Positions 36,796 through 48,119 of a stretch of DNA of 64,000 bases are shown here, in pieces. The stretch covers positions 280,976 to 344,975 of the forward strand of contig CAJJDO010000103.1 in the NCBI GenBank assembly GCA_905183005.1, given 5' to 3'. The notes beneath the pieces were generated by a model, which worked only from the letters and a program-made list of their open reading frames with translations, was not told the DNA's origin and did no database searches. The DNA comes from Paramecium pentaurelia (lineage: Eukaryota > Ciliophora > Oligohymenophorea > Peniculida > Parameciidae). Both the position numbers and the translations under genes were made by a program. How positions within the stretch are numbered: position 1 is the first letter of the stretch; the number at the start of each line of letters is the position of its first letter.

Positions 36796-37421
36796 ATGTC
36801 AACCAAGAGACAAAACTAAAAAGAGAAGTTAAAGATTATGCCAACAATTTAAGAGCATAATGATCGTACAAATATTTAAATTGATAGTGGTAGCTGAAAT
36901 TCCTAAAATGTTTACTAATGAAGGTACTTTACAAAGTCATTTTAGTTGGAGAGAATCAGAAATACTATCAAAATGATTACTAGAGGGATACAAATGAGTA
37001 TTAAAATTAAGAAGTAAATTTAAATCATTATTGGAAGAAAGAAATCAACTTAGATTAATTTGAACAACATTATGCATAAATTTCAAATAACAATATTATC
37101 GATAACAATAATCCACAAAAATTGATAGATTTTAATCATTAATAAGATTGTAAAAAGATGTAAAAGTAGAATGTTTAAATTAAACAAACAAATGATATTC
37201 AATAATTACAAGAGATCCCAAATCCAAACTAATTAGATAGAAAAAATTAATAAAAGTAATCTAAAGAGATTAAACCATAAAGTACATTAAATGAAGAAAT
37301 CAAAATATTTGAAGAAAGAATAGTGAAATATACATCTGAAGTTAATCAAGAAATAAAATTGAGTCCTAAACTTTCAGAAGAATGGAAAAAGAAGTTTACA
37401 TTCATCAAAAAAAAGAAATGA
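36796..37421 (+). CDS. Unrecognised Q/K-rich protein, 193 residues
   Basis: Frame starting MSTKRQNQKEKLKIMPTIQE; two 22-nt introns (GTACAA...GATAG and GTACTT...TTTAG) are needed and give a spliced length divisible by three. The product is hydrophilic, with a charged segment EEIKIFEERIVKYTSEVNQE and a lysine-rich end. No domain is recognised. It is head-to-head with the preceding reverse gene and tail-to-tail with the next. Confidence 0.55.
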
Positions 37422-37497
37422 ATTCAATATAAGTGAATAGATTATAAAATTCACACTCCCTCTAAATTCTATAAAAGTAAAATTACTATCAAAAAAA

Positions 37498-38467
37498 TCA
37501 GTCAATTATTATACCTATTCTATATAGGATTTACAATCTTTTTTTTGATGTAGCAACTTTGACTCTATGATCTTGATTCATTTTACATTTTAAGAATCTT
37601 TTAATAGAGTGTAATTCTTTCTTAAGCTTTTCTTGTTATTTCATAGTTCTTAATTCCACTTTCATTTTTGAATTCTTATATTAGTTTAGAATTAGAAAAA
37701 TCATCTTAACATCTATTTCTTTTTAGTTTTGAACTCTCAGCAGTAGCAGTTGTAATGGGTATTAGTTTTAACAAAGAGTTCTTTTAAGTAGATGTTTTGA
37801 TTTCATTTTGACTAAGAGGAGGCATGTAACTATTGTCAAGTTGATCTTATGCAATATTTTCAAGTTTTGTAAGGATATATTAGTCAATTGGTTTTATAGC
37901 ACAATTATTAGAAGGAGGGAGAATTGGTTATTCATTAATAGATATTGATTTGGGTTTAGTATGGTAATTGATTACATTAATAGAGTCATCATGAAAGGAT
38001 TATGCAATAGATTTAATGAGAATAGATTTAACAATGTCACGATATTTCATTTTTAATTTTTTCTTATTTATTGGCATTTTATCTATCAATTAAGATTTAT
38101 CTTATTCTTGTTCATAACTTGCAAATTAACTTACATCACGTTTTGATAATTCTTATTGTAATTGTTATTCTTTTTTGACAATGTTTAGTACAGCATTAGA
38201 GTTCTTTTTGATATCATTTTTTCGTTAGTGAATGACAAATTATGTATACTTAAGAGGTTTATTGAAATTGAGTCTTTAATTCATAATTCTGTTATGGAGT
38301 TCTTCTGAAATTTTTCTTAATTCTCCATCTCTTTATAAGACAGATGAACGTTCATGAATAATTTTTTATTTTAAGATATTCATTTTTAGAGAGTCTTCAT
38401 TAAGGAGTTCACATTTAGCTGATTTGGATTCATCTAATGGAGACAATTTATTGTATTTGGTTTTCAT
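37498..38467 (-). CDS. Unrecognised hydrophilic protein with C-terminal coiled coil
   Basis: Product of 315 residues after one 22-nt intron near the 3' end (spliced length divisible by three). It starts MKTKYNKLSPLDESKSAKCE. Charged helices dominate (SLKMNILKQKIIHERSSVLQ; IVKKEQQLQQELSKRD), with a coiled coil before the basic C-terminus (EKLKKELHSIKRFLKCK). No membrane segment or known domain is seen. Its start is only 52 bp from the divergent EF-hand gene, so they share an upstream region. Confidence 0.6.
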
Positions 38468-38519
38468 GAAATTGTGAATAAATAAAATATAATAAATAGT
38501 AAAAAAAGATAACTGAAAG

Positions 38520-41500
38520 ATGGCTACAGCATTAGTATCTGCAGGATAATCAATAAGTAAAATGTTTTCATTTAAAGATTAAGTTGGAACTTATGTACAA
38601 TAAGATATAGAGACAAGATTACAATAAGAAGTGTATAAAAAGTAAATAAGAGTAAGAGAATTCTTTACAGATTTTGATCGTTTAAGAAAAGGATGGGTTA
38701 CAGAAGATAAGGTATTATTGTATGAATAACAATAAGTTTCGTTCTGCTTTGTCAATGATAAATTTCCATTTTACAAGAGATGAAATTGAAGAAATAATAA
38801 GAAGATATAAACTTAATGATGGTTTAGTATAGTATACAACATTTTGTAATAAACTTGAAGAGTAATTCTTAAATAGTGAAGCAAAAGCTTAAGTATTTTA
38901 AGCACCCTAAGTATAAATTAAAGAATAATAGTAGATATTCAATAAAGAAGAAGAAGAAACAGTATAGAGATTGATGTTGGCTATAAAAAGGAAAATTGCA
39001 ACTAAAAGAATATTTTTGAAATAACCATTCCAGGATTTTGATAGAACTGCTTGTTCTCACATCACAATAGATCAATTTTCTAGAGTGTTAAATTAATTAG
39101 GATTATTGCCTAAAGATTAATATTTGTAATTACTTATTAGACAATATATTGATAATGGAAATCCAAAAGAAGTGAATTATGTTAAATTCTGTGATGATGT
39201 AGATAATGTTCAAGAAATGCTGAGTGGAGTAATCACTGGTATTAAACATAATCCAAAAGAAGTATTTATTATTTATAAATTAGGTACATCCTGATGATGA
39301 TTTTATTGAAGACAAAGAAGGATTAGATTTGATTTCAACTTTGTTTACTTCCAAGAAATTAACTGATAATATTAATACATTGGAATAGGTATTAAAGAAG
39401 ATATAAGGAGATGTAGTTATGAAGAGAATTAGAATTAGAGAATTCTATAAGGATTTTGATCCATTAAGAAAAGGATTAGTTACTGAATCTCAAGTATTTT
39501 ATTATTTTTTATTTTAGTTTGCTAGAATATTGCATATTCAAAATATTCCTGTTACTGAAAAAGAGATATCTATATTATTGAATCACTATAAAATTGATAG
39601 CATTCCTAATGGTTAAGTAGATTATAATCAATTTTGTGAAGATGTTGATAAAATTTTCACTATTAAAGGAATTGATAAATCACCTTAAGCATAAGTTCCT
39701 TAAATTGATGATTCAACTACATTACCAGCTAGAAGAAGATATTTACAAATGACTGAGTAAGAAGCCATATAGTTAGATGAATTATTGATGAAATATAAAC
39801 AAGCTATTCAAAATAAACGAGTTCTTTTGAAACCAGTCTTTGAAGATTTTGATAAGACTAAATAAGGATACATCACTACTAATTAATTTTTAAGAATTCT
39901 AAATTAATTTAATTTATTTCCAGATCCTGTTTCATTAAATTTATTATTAAAAAGATTTGTTGATAAAGCTAATTTAAATGAAGTCAATTATTATGATTTC
40001 TGTAGAATTGTTGATCAATCTGATGAAGGTGTTGCTATCAGTAGATCTCATGCTGATGCATTCAAAAATTATGTTAAATCAGATAATGTTAGTTAAGCAT
40101 TCATAAGAAATGATTAACCTAATGATTTTGAAGATCTTATGGCTAAATTAAGAAGAATTGTTAAAGAATAAAGATAAAGAATAGCAGAATTTCTAAGAGA
40201 TTTTGATAAATTAAGAAGTGGAACCATAACAGTTACTTAATTAAGAAAAGGATTAAGTATGGCTAAGATATTATTGTCTGATGCTGAATTTCAATTGATA
40301 CTAAAAAATTTTGGATGCAAAGACAAACTCAATTTTGTATATTGGAAAGATTTCACTGATTAAGTTGATTAAGTATTTACTACTAAGAATCTTGAAAAAG
40401 TAAGTCCTTCTGAAGAAGTACCTATGATGTCAACATAATATAATTATGGTAGAGTCTCTATTACAGAAAGAGATAGATAAGTAGCTGAAGTTGTTAAAAA
40501 GAAATTTTAATATTTCTGTAAAGCTACCAGATTAGATATTAAATAATTTTTCTAAGATTGGGATAAATTGGGTAGAAATAAAGTGTCTCCTAAATAATTC
40601 AGATAAACTTTAGCTACTGTTAATTTTATTTTATCTGATGAAGAATTCTAAGCAGTTGTTAAAATATATGCTGCTGAAGATGATGGAGATATTAGATATG
40701 TTTAATTTATAAATGATACTCAACCTCCCTTAGAAATTTAAACTGAATCAGGAGCATCTCAAGCTTATGTAGGAGTCAAACCAAAAGAAAAAGAAAAAGT
40801 AAATAATTATTATTATTTTAATTAGTTATAACCATCTGTATTATTAGAATAAATTAAAGTGGCTGTTAAAATAAAAAGATTAAGATTAGGAGATTATTTC
40901 AAAGATTTTGATCCATTAAGAAAAGGATTAATGCCTACCAATAAATTTAGAGGAGTATTGAGTTAAATGAAAATTGATTTGGATCAAGAAAGTTTAGACT
41001 TATTAGAAACAATGTATGTTGTACCAGAAGATCCAATTAGAGTCAATTATGCTAAATTTATAGAAGATGTCGAAATTGTATTTACAAAATCTGTAATAAT
41101 TCATATTTAATAATTTAAACAAAGGGATTAGATAAAGATCCATTGATGAAACCTCCTGTGCATGTTATTCCAACATTCCTTGATCCTAGAGATGCCTTAA
41201 CTTCAGAAGAAGAGGAAGCTTTGCATACTATTATGTTAAGATTAGGGGAAGTTGTGAAAAAACACAGAATCTTACTTAAACCACACTTCCAAGATAAAGT
41301 AATATATGATTTAAATATTATAGGATAAAACTAAATCTGGAAAGATTACTTTTACTCGATTTAGATCTATAATGGATTTTCATAAATTACCATTAACTGA
41401 TGATTAATTTAGAGTCATTTGTAAAAGGTAAATATTTAAATATTATAATTTCTAATAGATTTGCTTACTAGGGTATTGAATTCAATTATGTAGAATTTGA

Positions 41501-41537
41501 TGAAATTTTAAAGAAATATGAGAATTTTTATCAATGA
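38520..41537 (+). CDS. Multi-EF-hand protein, EFCAB6-like
   Basis: About 950 residues with at least seven short introns (for example 25 nt near 38716, 22 nt near 39269). The protein is a chain of about five to six modules of ~150 residues. Each opens with a basic helix and a degenerate EF loop: RVREFFTDFDRLRKGWVTED, RIREFYKDFDPLRKGLVTES, RIAEFLRDFDKLRSGTITVT, RLRLGDYFKDFDPLRKGLMP. Each is followed by a second hand. This DF/YD-x-LR-x-G-x-(I/V)-T arrangement resembles EFCAB6 and ciliate axonemal EF-hand proteins. Many loops lack the full set of acidic ligands, so calcium binding at every site is doubtful. A ciliary location is inferred from the family. Confidence 0.75.
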
Positions 41538-41574
41538 ATTATAAACACAAAAATCATATCTATTAAATAATTAT

Positions 41575-42282
41575 ATGTAATTTTTCAAGAATTCTTAATT
41601 TTTCTTTGGCACTCTTAAAGCTCACTCATTACCAGCTCTTAAGTATGGATATAGTGATCTTGAACCAGTATTGAGTGCAACACTTCTTGAATTTCATCAT
41701 TCCAAACATCATTAAGCTTATATCAATAATCTTAATGCTGCATAAGAATAATTGGAAGATGCCTTAGCAAAGAATGATGTCTAGAGGATTGCTAATATCC
41801 AAGGCATCATCAAATTCAATTTGGGAGGTCATTTAAATCATAGTTTGTTTTGGGAAAACTTGTATACATATTTAACTAATAATGAAGGACCCCAATTAAG
41901 AACGGAGGAGGACAATTACCTGATGCAAACAGTGCTCTAGTCTAAGAAATCAATAAAAATTGGGGAAGTGTTGATAATTTCAAGACATTCTTCAATACTA
42001 GAACTGCTGCTATTTAAGGAAGTGGATGGGGATTCTTAGGAGTTGATTAATAATCAAAGAAATTAAGATATTTGGAACTTCCTAATTAAGAAATTCCATA
42101 AAATTATGGTCTTACACCTATTTTAAGTAAGTATTCTTAAATTTATATGATTAGCAATTGATGTTTGGGAACATGCTTATTGGTGGGATTATAAGAATGT
42201 TAGACCAAATTTCTTGACTAATATATGGAAAATCATTAATTGGAAGGATGTAGAATTAAGATACAATCAAGCTTAAAAATGA
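41575..42282 (+). CDS. Superoxide dismutase, iron/manganese family (Mn-type)
   Basis: Product of 217 residues with introns at 41862-41887 (26 nt) and 42127-42154 (28 nt). It converts superoxide to hydrogen peroxide and oxygen. Landmarks in order: SLPALKYGYSDLEPVLSATL, LEFHHSKHHQAYINNLN (first metal His), GGHLNHSLFWENL (second His), GSGWGFLGV, and IDVWEHAYWWDYKNVRPNF (Asp and third His). GGHxNHSLFW and the Gly pair favour the manganese type. The N-terminus (MQFFKNSQFFFGTLKAHS) is short and could be a minimal mitochondrial presequence. It follows the EF-hand gene by 37 bp. Confidence 0.95.
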
Positions 42283-42351
42283 ATTAAGAATCAGAACAAA
42301 TTATAAATTACTTTTTATTTTAATAATGATAAATGTTCAATATGATTTCTT

Positions 42352-43149
42352 TCATTTCTATGTATTCTAGAAGAAATTAATCATCAATTTGATAGTAGGC
42401 ATAGGAACTTCATGACCCATCTTTAGAATAATATGATGACCAAAATTTTATCTCTTTGTGTTGTCTAATCTTTAATAACTTTTCTTAGATAATTCACATG
42501 GAATCATTTGATCTTGTTCACCATGAACTAACATTAAAGGTGTCTCTTTTTAAGTATCATTAATTTAAGTGGTTGGAAATAAATAACCTGATAAACCAAC
42601 TATACCACCTAATTATTATGGATAACTCAAGCCTGTTTCTAAAGCCATACAACATCCTTAAGAGAATCCACCAATAAATACATTTTTAGAAGAAACTAAT
42701 TTTGCTTCTTAATCTATGTAACTTGTAATCATTTTTTTAGAATCTTCTATTTCTTCCATTGATACAGTCTATATAGACATATAATAAATTAGTCATTACA
42801 CTCTTAAAATTATTAGCAAAGAGGTCAATATTACAATCTGTCTTAAGAACTTTGATATCAAACCAACTTGTGCATTTCATACCCATGTTAATTGTTACAG
42901 GTCTTTGTGGTGCTTAAAGTAAGTATACTTTAGTTTCTGCTTTGACTATTGGCATTTACTCAAAGATATCCAAAAATCCAAATGCTGTATCTCCCAAACC
43001 ATGCATCTAATTGTTGTTATTATTTCTGTTACCCAAATTAAAGAATATTTATGTGCTGCTTTTGGATTTAGTACCAAACTACCATCATTAAGATTTTGTG
43101 GTTTGGCAAACATGAAGAATTGTTTTAATTTATGAAAATTAAATGGCAT
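42352..43149 (-). CDS. Acyl-protein thioesterase / lysophospholipase-like hydrolase
   Basis: Product of 246 residues with introns of 26 and 31 nt (spliced length divisible by three). It is an alpha/beta-hydrolase of the APT/LYPLA family, which removes palmitate from proteins or hydrolyses lysophospholipids. Landmarks: WMHGLGDTAFGFLDIF (oxyanion loop), QAPQRPVTINMGMKCTSWFD, nucleophile GGFSQGCCMALETGL, catalytic Asp in HGEQDQMIP, and catalytic His in LKMGHEVPMP. All triad residues are present. The N-terminus MPFNFHKLKQFFMF lacks a clear signal, so a cytosolic enzyme is likely. It is tail-to-tail with the SOD gene. Confidence 0.92.
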
Positions 43150-43281
43150 TTATATATTATTCTTTATCAATATCATTTCTAATAGATTTTTGTAGAAGAT
43201 GTTTATATTCATATATCAATAAGTTTCTTTACAATTTTTGATCAAGTTATTAATTAATAAAATAACATATTTTATTTCAAA

Positions 43282-45619
43282 ATGCTACATCTTGATATAG
43301 AAGTATAAACAATCCAATTTTTCATTGGCTCCACTCTTGAATCATGCTCTATTAAATTAAGTGATTGTATTCATAACATCTATCCTTAGCCTTCTCCAAT
43401 ACTGTATTAGAATCAAAAGTAAGATGCAAATCAAAAGAGATTCAAGAAATTTGGGAAAAAATTGAATTAAATGTGTAATATGTTGAGAAAGGCAATGTAT
43501 TACATTATTGCATATATATGTAGTTGAAACTCTACTTTTATGATGGCTAAACCATTTTTGGAGAAGCAACCATTAATTTAGGGTTTTACATTGAGAATAA
43601 TCTTCCTCTTATCATTGATAAAATTACTATTCAGAATAAATTCGATTCAGAAGCCTAAGTTCAAATGAGTTTAGCATGGAATTAGTTAGATTAATTGCAA
43701 TCCAAATAAATACGCTAAGTAAGCCCTATGAGAGACTAACCTATTCCTACTCCACCACCTTAGAAACCGGTTGGATAATAGAAGAAACCAGCTGATGAAT
43801 TTCATTTTGATAAGAGAACTGTACATGCAACATATACTTAATGGAAAGATCATTAGGAATAGGTTAAAGAATAATATGTCAAGAAATTAAAGGAACCCAT
43901 CAAAAAAGGACAAATAGAGGATGAAAAATTTGAAGACATTCGTAAACCTGAAGTTCGAGTTATGAGTCCTCGTAGATTCCAAACTCCCAAAGATTATAAA
44001 CCAATAAATAAATAATAAATTTAAAAATCAACTGGAGGATTTGAAAATCTAAAATCTTCAAATAACAATCCATTAGATTTTAGATAAATCAATAAGGACT
44101 TACAAAACAACTCAAACAATAGAGCTCCATCTAAAAGTCCTAATCGATATGACTCAAGAGTTAAAACAAGAAATGATGTTTTGTAAGCTACATCACCCAA
44201 TGAATAAAGTGAAATTCTTAAAGGATCTACAAAACCTAAACCTTAGTCTAAGAAAGGAGAACTTTAAGAGAATTTTGGAACAAGACCTACTTAAATGGAA
44301 GGAGGTTTGACAATGTCAAGCAAATAATTAGATACAGAAATAGATTCAACTTAATGGAGATAATAATTGTCATAGTTATAATAGGAGAATGTTTAATTAA
44401 AAAATTAGATATAAAAATTAAGTAATGAAAATTAAGGTTTAAAAGATTAATAAATAAAAAGTGAAGCTGCTTTTAATTTATTATCAGAAACTTACAGTAA
44501 TTTAAGAAATGAATATTAAAGAATTTAAGTTAAAAGCTTTAATAATAGTTCTAGTCATTCTTTATTAATGAACAAGGAGACAGATCATTTAAAAAGGGAA
44601 TTAGATTAAAAGTCTAAAGAAATAGAATTTTATAAGAAAGAAGCTGAATTATGGAAAAAAGATTTGGATGTAACTAAAAGAGAAAATGGTTAAATTAAAA
44701 GAGAAGTAGAACAATTTAAAAAAGATCTTGAAAATCGATTAATAGATTTAGAGAGTTAAAAGAGAGATATTGAGAATAAAAATAGAGAAATAGAGAATCT
44801 AGAAAAAGAATTATAAAGAGCTTAATAAGCAATTTAATTAATTTAGAATGATAGTTTTAGAAGTGCTTCTTAATTATCAGGACAAAATACAAATTAAGAA
44901 ATTATGGAACAAATGAAAAATCTAATTAAAACAAAACAAATTGAAGTAGATAGTAAGAATGAAGAAATTAAATAAAATAAGATTAGAATAGCATATTTAG
45001 AGAAAGAATTATATGAGAAAGGTAGACGCACTTTAGATTAAAGTGAATAGATTAAAAATTTAAGTTCTTAATTAGAATAAGAAAATGAAAAATTGAAATA
45101 ACAATTAGTAGAAAAGAATGTTGAATTGTAATCAAAGTAAATAAAAATTATAGCTAAATAGAATACAAGAAATAGAGAGATTAATGACTTAGAATAATAA
45201 TGTATTTTTATAATCACCTGATATTTAGAATACTGATTCTAATAAACTATTAAATGATTATATAGTTTAGATAACTACTTTAAAATAAGAGAATCAAAGT
45301 TTAAGTAAATTTTATTATTTAAATAAAAATTAGTCTTGTAAAATAAAAAAGATTAAGTTAAACTTGAGAGTTTACAAAATTAATTTGAAATAACCAAGGT
45401 AACCACATAATATATAATAATTGACAGAATATTGTTGTACTAAGTGAATAGCGCCAACAATCTCTTGAGCATGAAATTCTTTAATTAGAAAAAGCTGTCC
45501 TTGGAGGAAAATAAAATATGGCAGATGTGATCAATGCTGTTATGGAATGCGGTGGTCCTCAGTTAGCTGAGGAGGTAGAGAGATTCTTGATTACTAGAAG
45601 GAGTACCAAAGTTAGTTGA
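43282..45619 (+). CDS. C2-like domain plus long coiled coil
   Basis: Product of 732 residues with introns of 29, 27, 25, 29 and 29 nt (spliced length divisible by three). Residues ~1-110 look like a beta-sandwich of C2 type (MLHLDIEVQTIQFFIGSTL; LKLYFYDGQTIFGEATINLG; ENNLPLIIDKI). A Pro/Lys/Gln linker follows. Coiled coil spans ~residues 350-690 (for example SQKRDIENKNREIENLEKEL). The last 30 residues contain MADVINAVMECGGPQLAEEV, which looks like a conserved terminal helix pair. This order recalls centriolar or basal-body scaffolds, but no specific orthologue is recognised. Confidence 0.7.
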
Positions 45620-46074
45620 TATATACCATTTTATTAAAATTATTAAATTATTAAAATTGAAAAAAAAATAAATAAAAAAAATTTATTATTACTTTTTTTG
45701 TAAAAATTCCTTTTTTTAAAATTCTGCTTCAAATTTGAATTATGAATAGAAACCCAATAATTTCTTAAGATTATCATTTAATAAGGATAGAAAAGAGTTT
45801 TTAGAAGTGAATTCTCTGCAGTAAGTGCTAAATTGATCCAAATTAATCACATTTTGATGTGCTCTAGTAGGCAGAATTTTGAAATTATTTGATGTTTAAA
45901 ATACCTTATGAGGAAGAGGATGTACACAATTACCTATTTGACAATTAAAGTAGAGCAATATCATTATCCAAAATGTTATCAAATAAACCAATGAAATTAA
46001 CGAAATTTTTATAATTCGAATTTAAAGCTTATGAGAAAAAAACTTAATAATAAAAATAAGAAAACATAATTAAA
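45620..46074. other. Spacer with ambiguous coding-like frames
   Basis: Both strands show open stretches that read like protein. On the plus strand: PYEEEDVHNYLFDNQSRAI and on to SNKPMKLTKFLQFEF, in phase with the downstream H1 ATG. On the minus strand, starting at 46067: LFDNILDNDIALLQLSNRQL. They overlap, so at most one is real, and neither gives a complete gene with a TGA in the right place. It also contains the promoter of the H1-like gene. Low-complexity A/T follows the upstream gene's stop (45650-45710). Confidence 0.3.
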
Positions 46075-46382
46075 ATGGCAAAAGGAGCAACAAAAGGAAA
46101 TAAAGGAGCAAAAAAGACATCACCACCAAGTCAATTATTTTATTTATTGTAGAAGCTACAAAGAATGTCAAGAAAATTACTAAAAAACCAACTGATTCAA
46201 CTCCAGCACCAGCCCCAGTGACAACTACTCCACCTGCCCCAACCACCACAACACCAGTTGCTGCCACTACACCAAAAAAGTAAGTCAAGAAAGGAGGAGC
46301 AAAACCAAAGGCTGCTGGTTCTAAAAAGGCAACAACCAAGAAAAACACTAAGAAGGCCACCAAGAAATAAGTTAAGAAATGA
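46075..46382 (+). CDS. Histone H1-like lysine/alanine-rich protein
   Basis: Product of 94 residues with one 23-nt intron after codon 18 (MAKGATKGNKGAKKTSPP). It is almost wholly K, A, T, P and G: basic ends flank a TPAPAPVTTTPPAPTTTTPV hinge, and the tail repeats KKATTKKNTKKATKKQVKK. There is no winged-helix globular domain; ciliate macronuclear H1 proteins are known to lack it. Codon use is unlike the neighbours, with many GCC, ACC, AAG and CCA codons, as expected for a highly expressed gene. A linker-histone role is inferred from composition. The ATG is in phase with an open upstream frame, so an N-terminal extension cannot be excluded. Confidence 0.7.
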
Positions 46383-46462
46383 TTAGTTATTCAAAAATTA
46401 ATCAATTAATTAGATTTAATTTATTTTTCTCTTTCTTCCTCTTTTACAAAATTGATTTCTTA

Positions 46463-47029
46463 TCAACACTCTCCTTAAACATTTTATTTTAACAAATAAA
46501 CAACTATAAACCAAAAAACTGTAAATAATTAATCCCATTTACATAGTTTAAAAGAATTCAACTTGATATTGTATATAATAATTATTGAAGATTAAGTTTA
46601 TTGGAAAGGGAAGAATTTATGATTCCAGATTTTGTAATATGATTACTTTTTTTCATTATCTTAAAATAAAGTATTACTATTTATTTATATAAGTTACATA
46701 AACAATAAATAACAAAGAAGTTATTTTGAGTAATAAAAGAAGTAGGGAAATGAGTATTAGATGAAATATATCTATTCTAATAGTAATTTATAATGTTTAA
46801 TGTAATTACAAATAAATAAAAATTATTAAATAATATTTATTTTAGATTGATAATTTAAACCTTCAAGTAGTATTTCTTTTAATCTAACAGATTTCATAGT
46901 AGTATCATATTGAATTACAAGATATCGCTTTTTATATTTAAATGTATTTTTATCATGATTTATAAATGATTTAAGGATTTTTAGAATTCTAAAAATTTGA
47001 TATTATATAGAAATATGATTTTTTTACAT
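46463..47029 (-). CDS. Possible small gene, unrecognised
   Basis: Open frame of 188 residues starting MQKNHISIQYQIFRILKILK. The first ~65 residues look coding: charged and balanced, with KYKKRYLVIQYDTTMKSVRL followed by KEILLEGLNYQ. The remainder is Q/Y/F/I-rich and could be read-through into noncoding DNA past an unmapped intron, so the true 3' end may lie nearer 46850. It is head-to-head with the next forward gene, 64 bp away. Confidence 0.35.
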
Positions 47030-47093
47030 ATATGCAGTTCATATCTTAAATTATATGGAATAATTGTATAATTAATATTAAATAATGAACAAC

Positions 47094-48095
47094 TTTAGTA
47101 ATAAAAAAGGTTTAACAAATTATGTTTATTTAGTAGGTAAATAAACAAGGGCTTAAAATAAGAAGTAAGCAGCAGCTCCTGCTTTTTTGAAGAAGATGAA
47201 ACTTATTTAGAAAGGCAAAGGTAGATATCTATTAGAGGTGGATGAAACCTTCGTCAATTAACTTTAATAAGCAAAACAATTTTTAGCAGAATTAAATGAT
47301 ACCATTCATGGTCAAGTTGATTTAAATTAAGGAATGATATAAGAATCTAATCCCCAATTTGAATAATAAGAAGAAGATGGATCTTCATCTGCATCAGAAG
47401 ATAAAAGTGCTGCTCAATTATCTCAATAACCACAAGAACAATAGTCTTAATAACCAAATGAAGTGAAGGAAACTTAGGATTTTTATAGGTAATAATATTA
47501 ATCATATTTAGACGTATTCCTCATTTTTTTATGGGAAGATTCAAAAAATGGGCGAAAATTTTAAAAGAAGATGATGTTAGTACATTTTTACATCAATTAA
47601 AGTCCAATAAAAAATCAAAATAAGGAAGATATGAGTTAGGAGATTTTCATAAGTAACTATTTAATTATAACAAAAGATGTTTTTAGATTGATAAAAATGA
47701 TAGTAATGAATAACAGAAGCAAAAGAAAAAAATAAAAGAATTATTTCTTGAATTTTTGTAGAATGAAGCAGTTCTATAAATAATACAATATAATAAGATA
47801 ACCAATTAAGATTAGAAGGTATTATAATCAATTTTGAATATAGATTAAATATATAGATGTAATTCCAAATATGGTTTAAGAAATGTATAGTGATAAACCT
47901 TTTGATTAATTTTTAGCTTAATAGAACATAGAGAAATAACTTAATAAAAAAAAATAATTGTTGACTGAGACTTAAGAAGTGAAACAATAACAATAACAAC
48001 AAAATTAGCAAATACCTTAGCAAAAATAAGATCAATCTTTTGAGGAACCACTTTTAAAATTAGCACGAGATATGTCATTTCAAAGCTAATTATGA
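47094..48095 (+). CDS. Unrecognised protein, 317 residues
   Basis: Introns of 23 and 25 nt restore the frame (spliced length divisible by three). The N-terminal half is basic then Q/E/S-rich (MNNFSNKKGLTNYVYLVGKQ; EEDGSSSASEDKSAAQLSQQ). After the first intron comes an ordered-looking part, RRIPHFFMGRFKKWAKILKE then DDVSTFLHQL, followed by a Q-rich tail. No membrane segment or known domain was found. It is tail-to-tail with the major vault protein gene, 24 bp apart. Confidence 0.65.
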
Positions 48096-48119
48096 TATTT
48101 TAATGATTTATGTATAATA

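Noticed and set aside
46070..46363. Minus-strand Val/Gly-rich 97-codon frame
   Set aside because: Complement of the Lys/Ala/Thr/Pro codons of the H1-like gene; no independent support.
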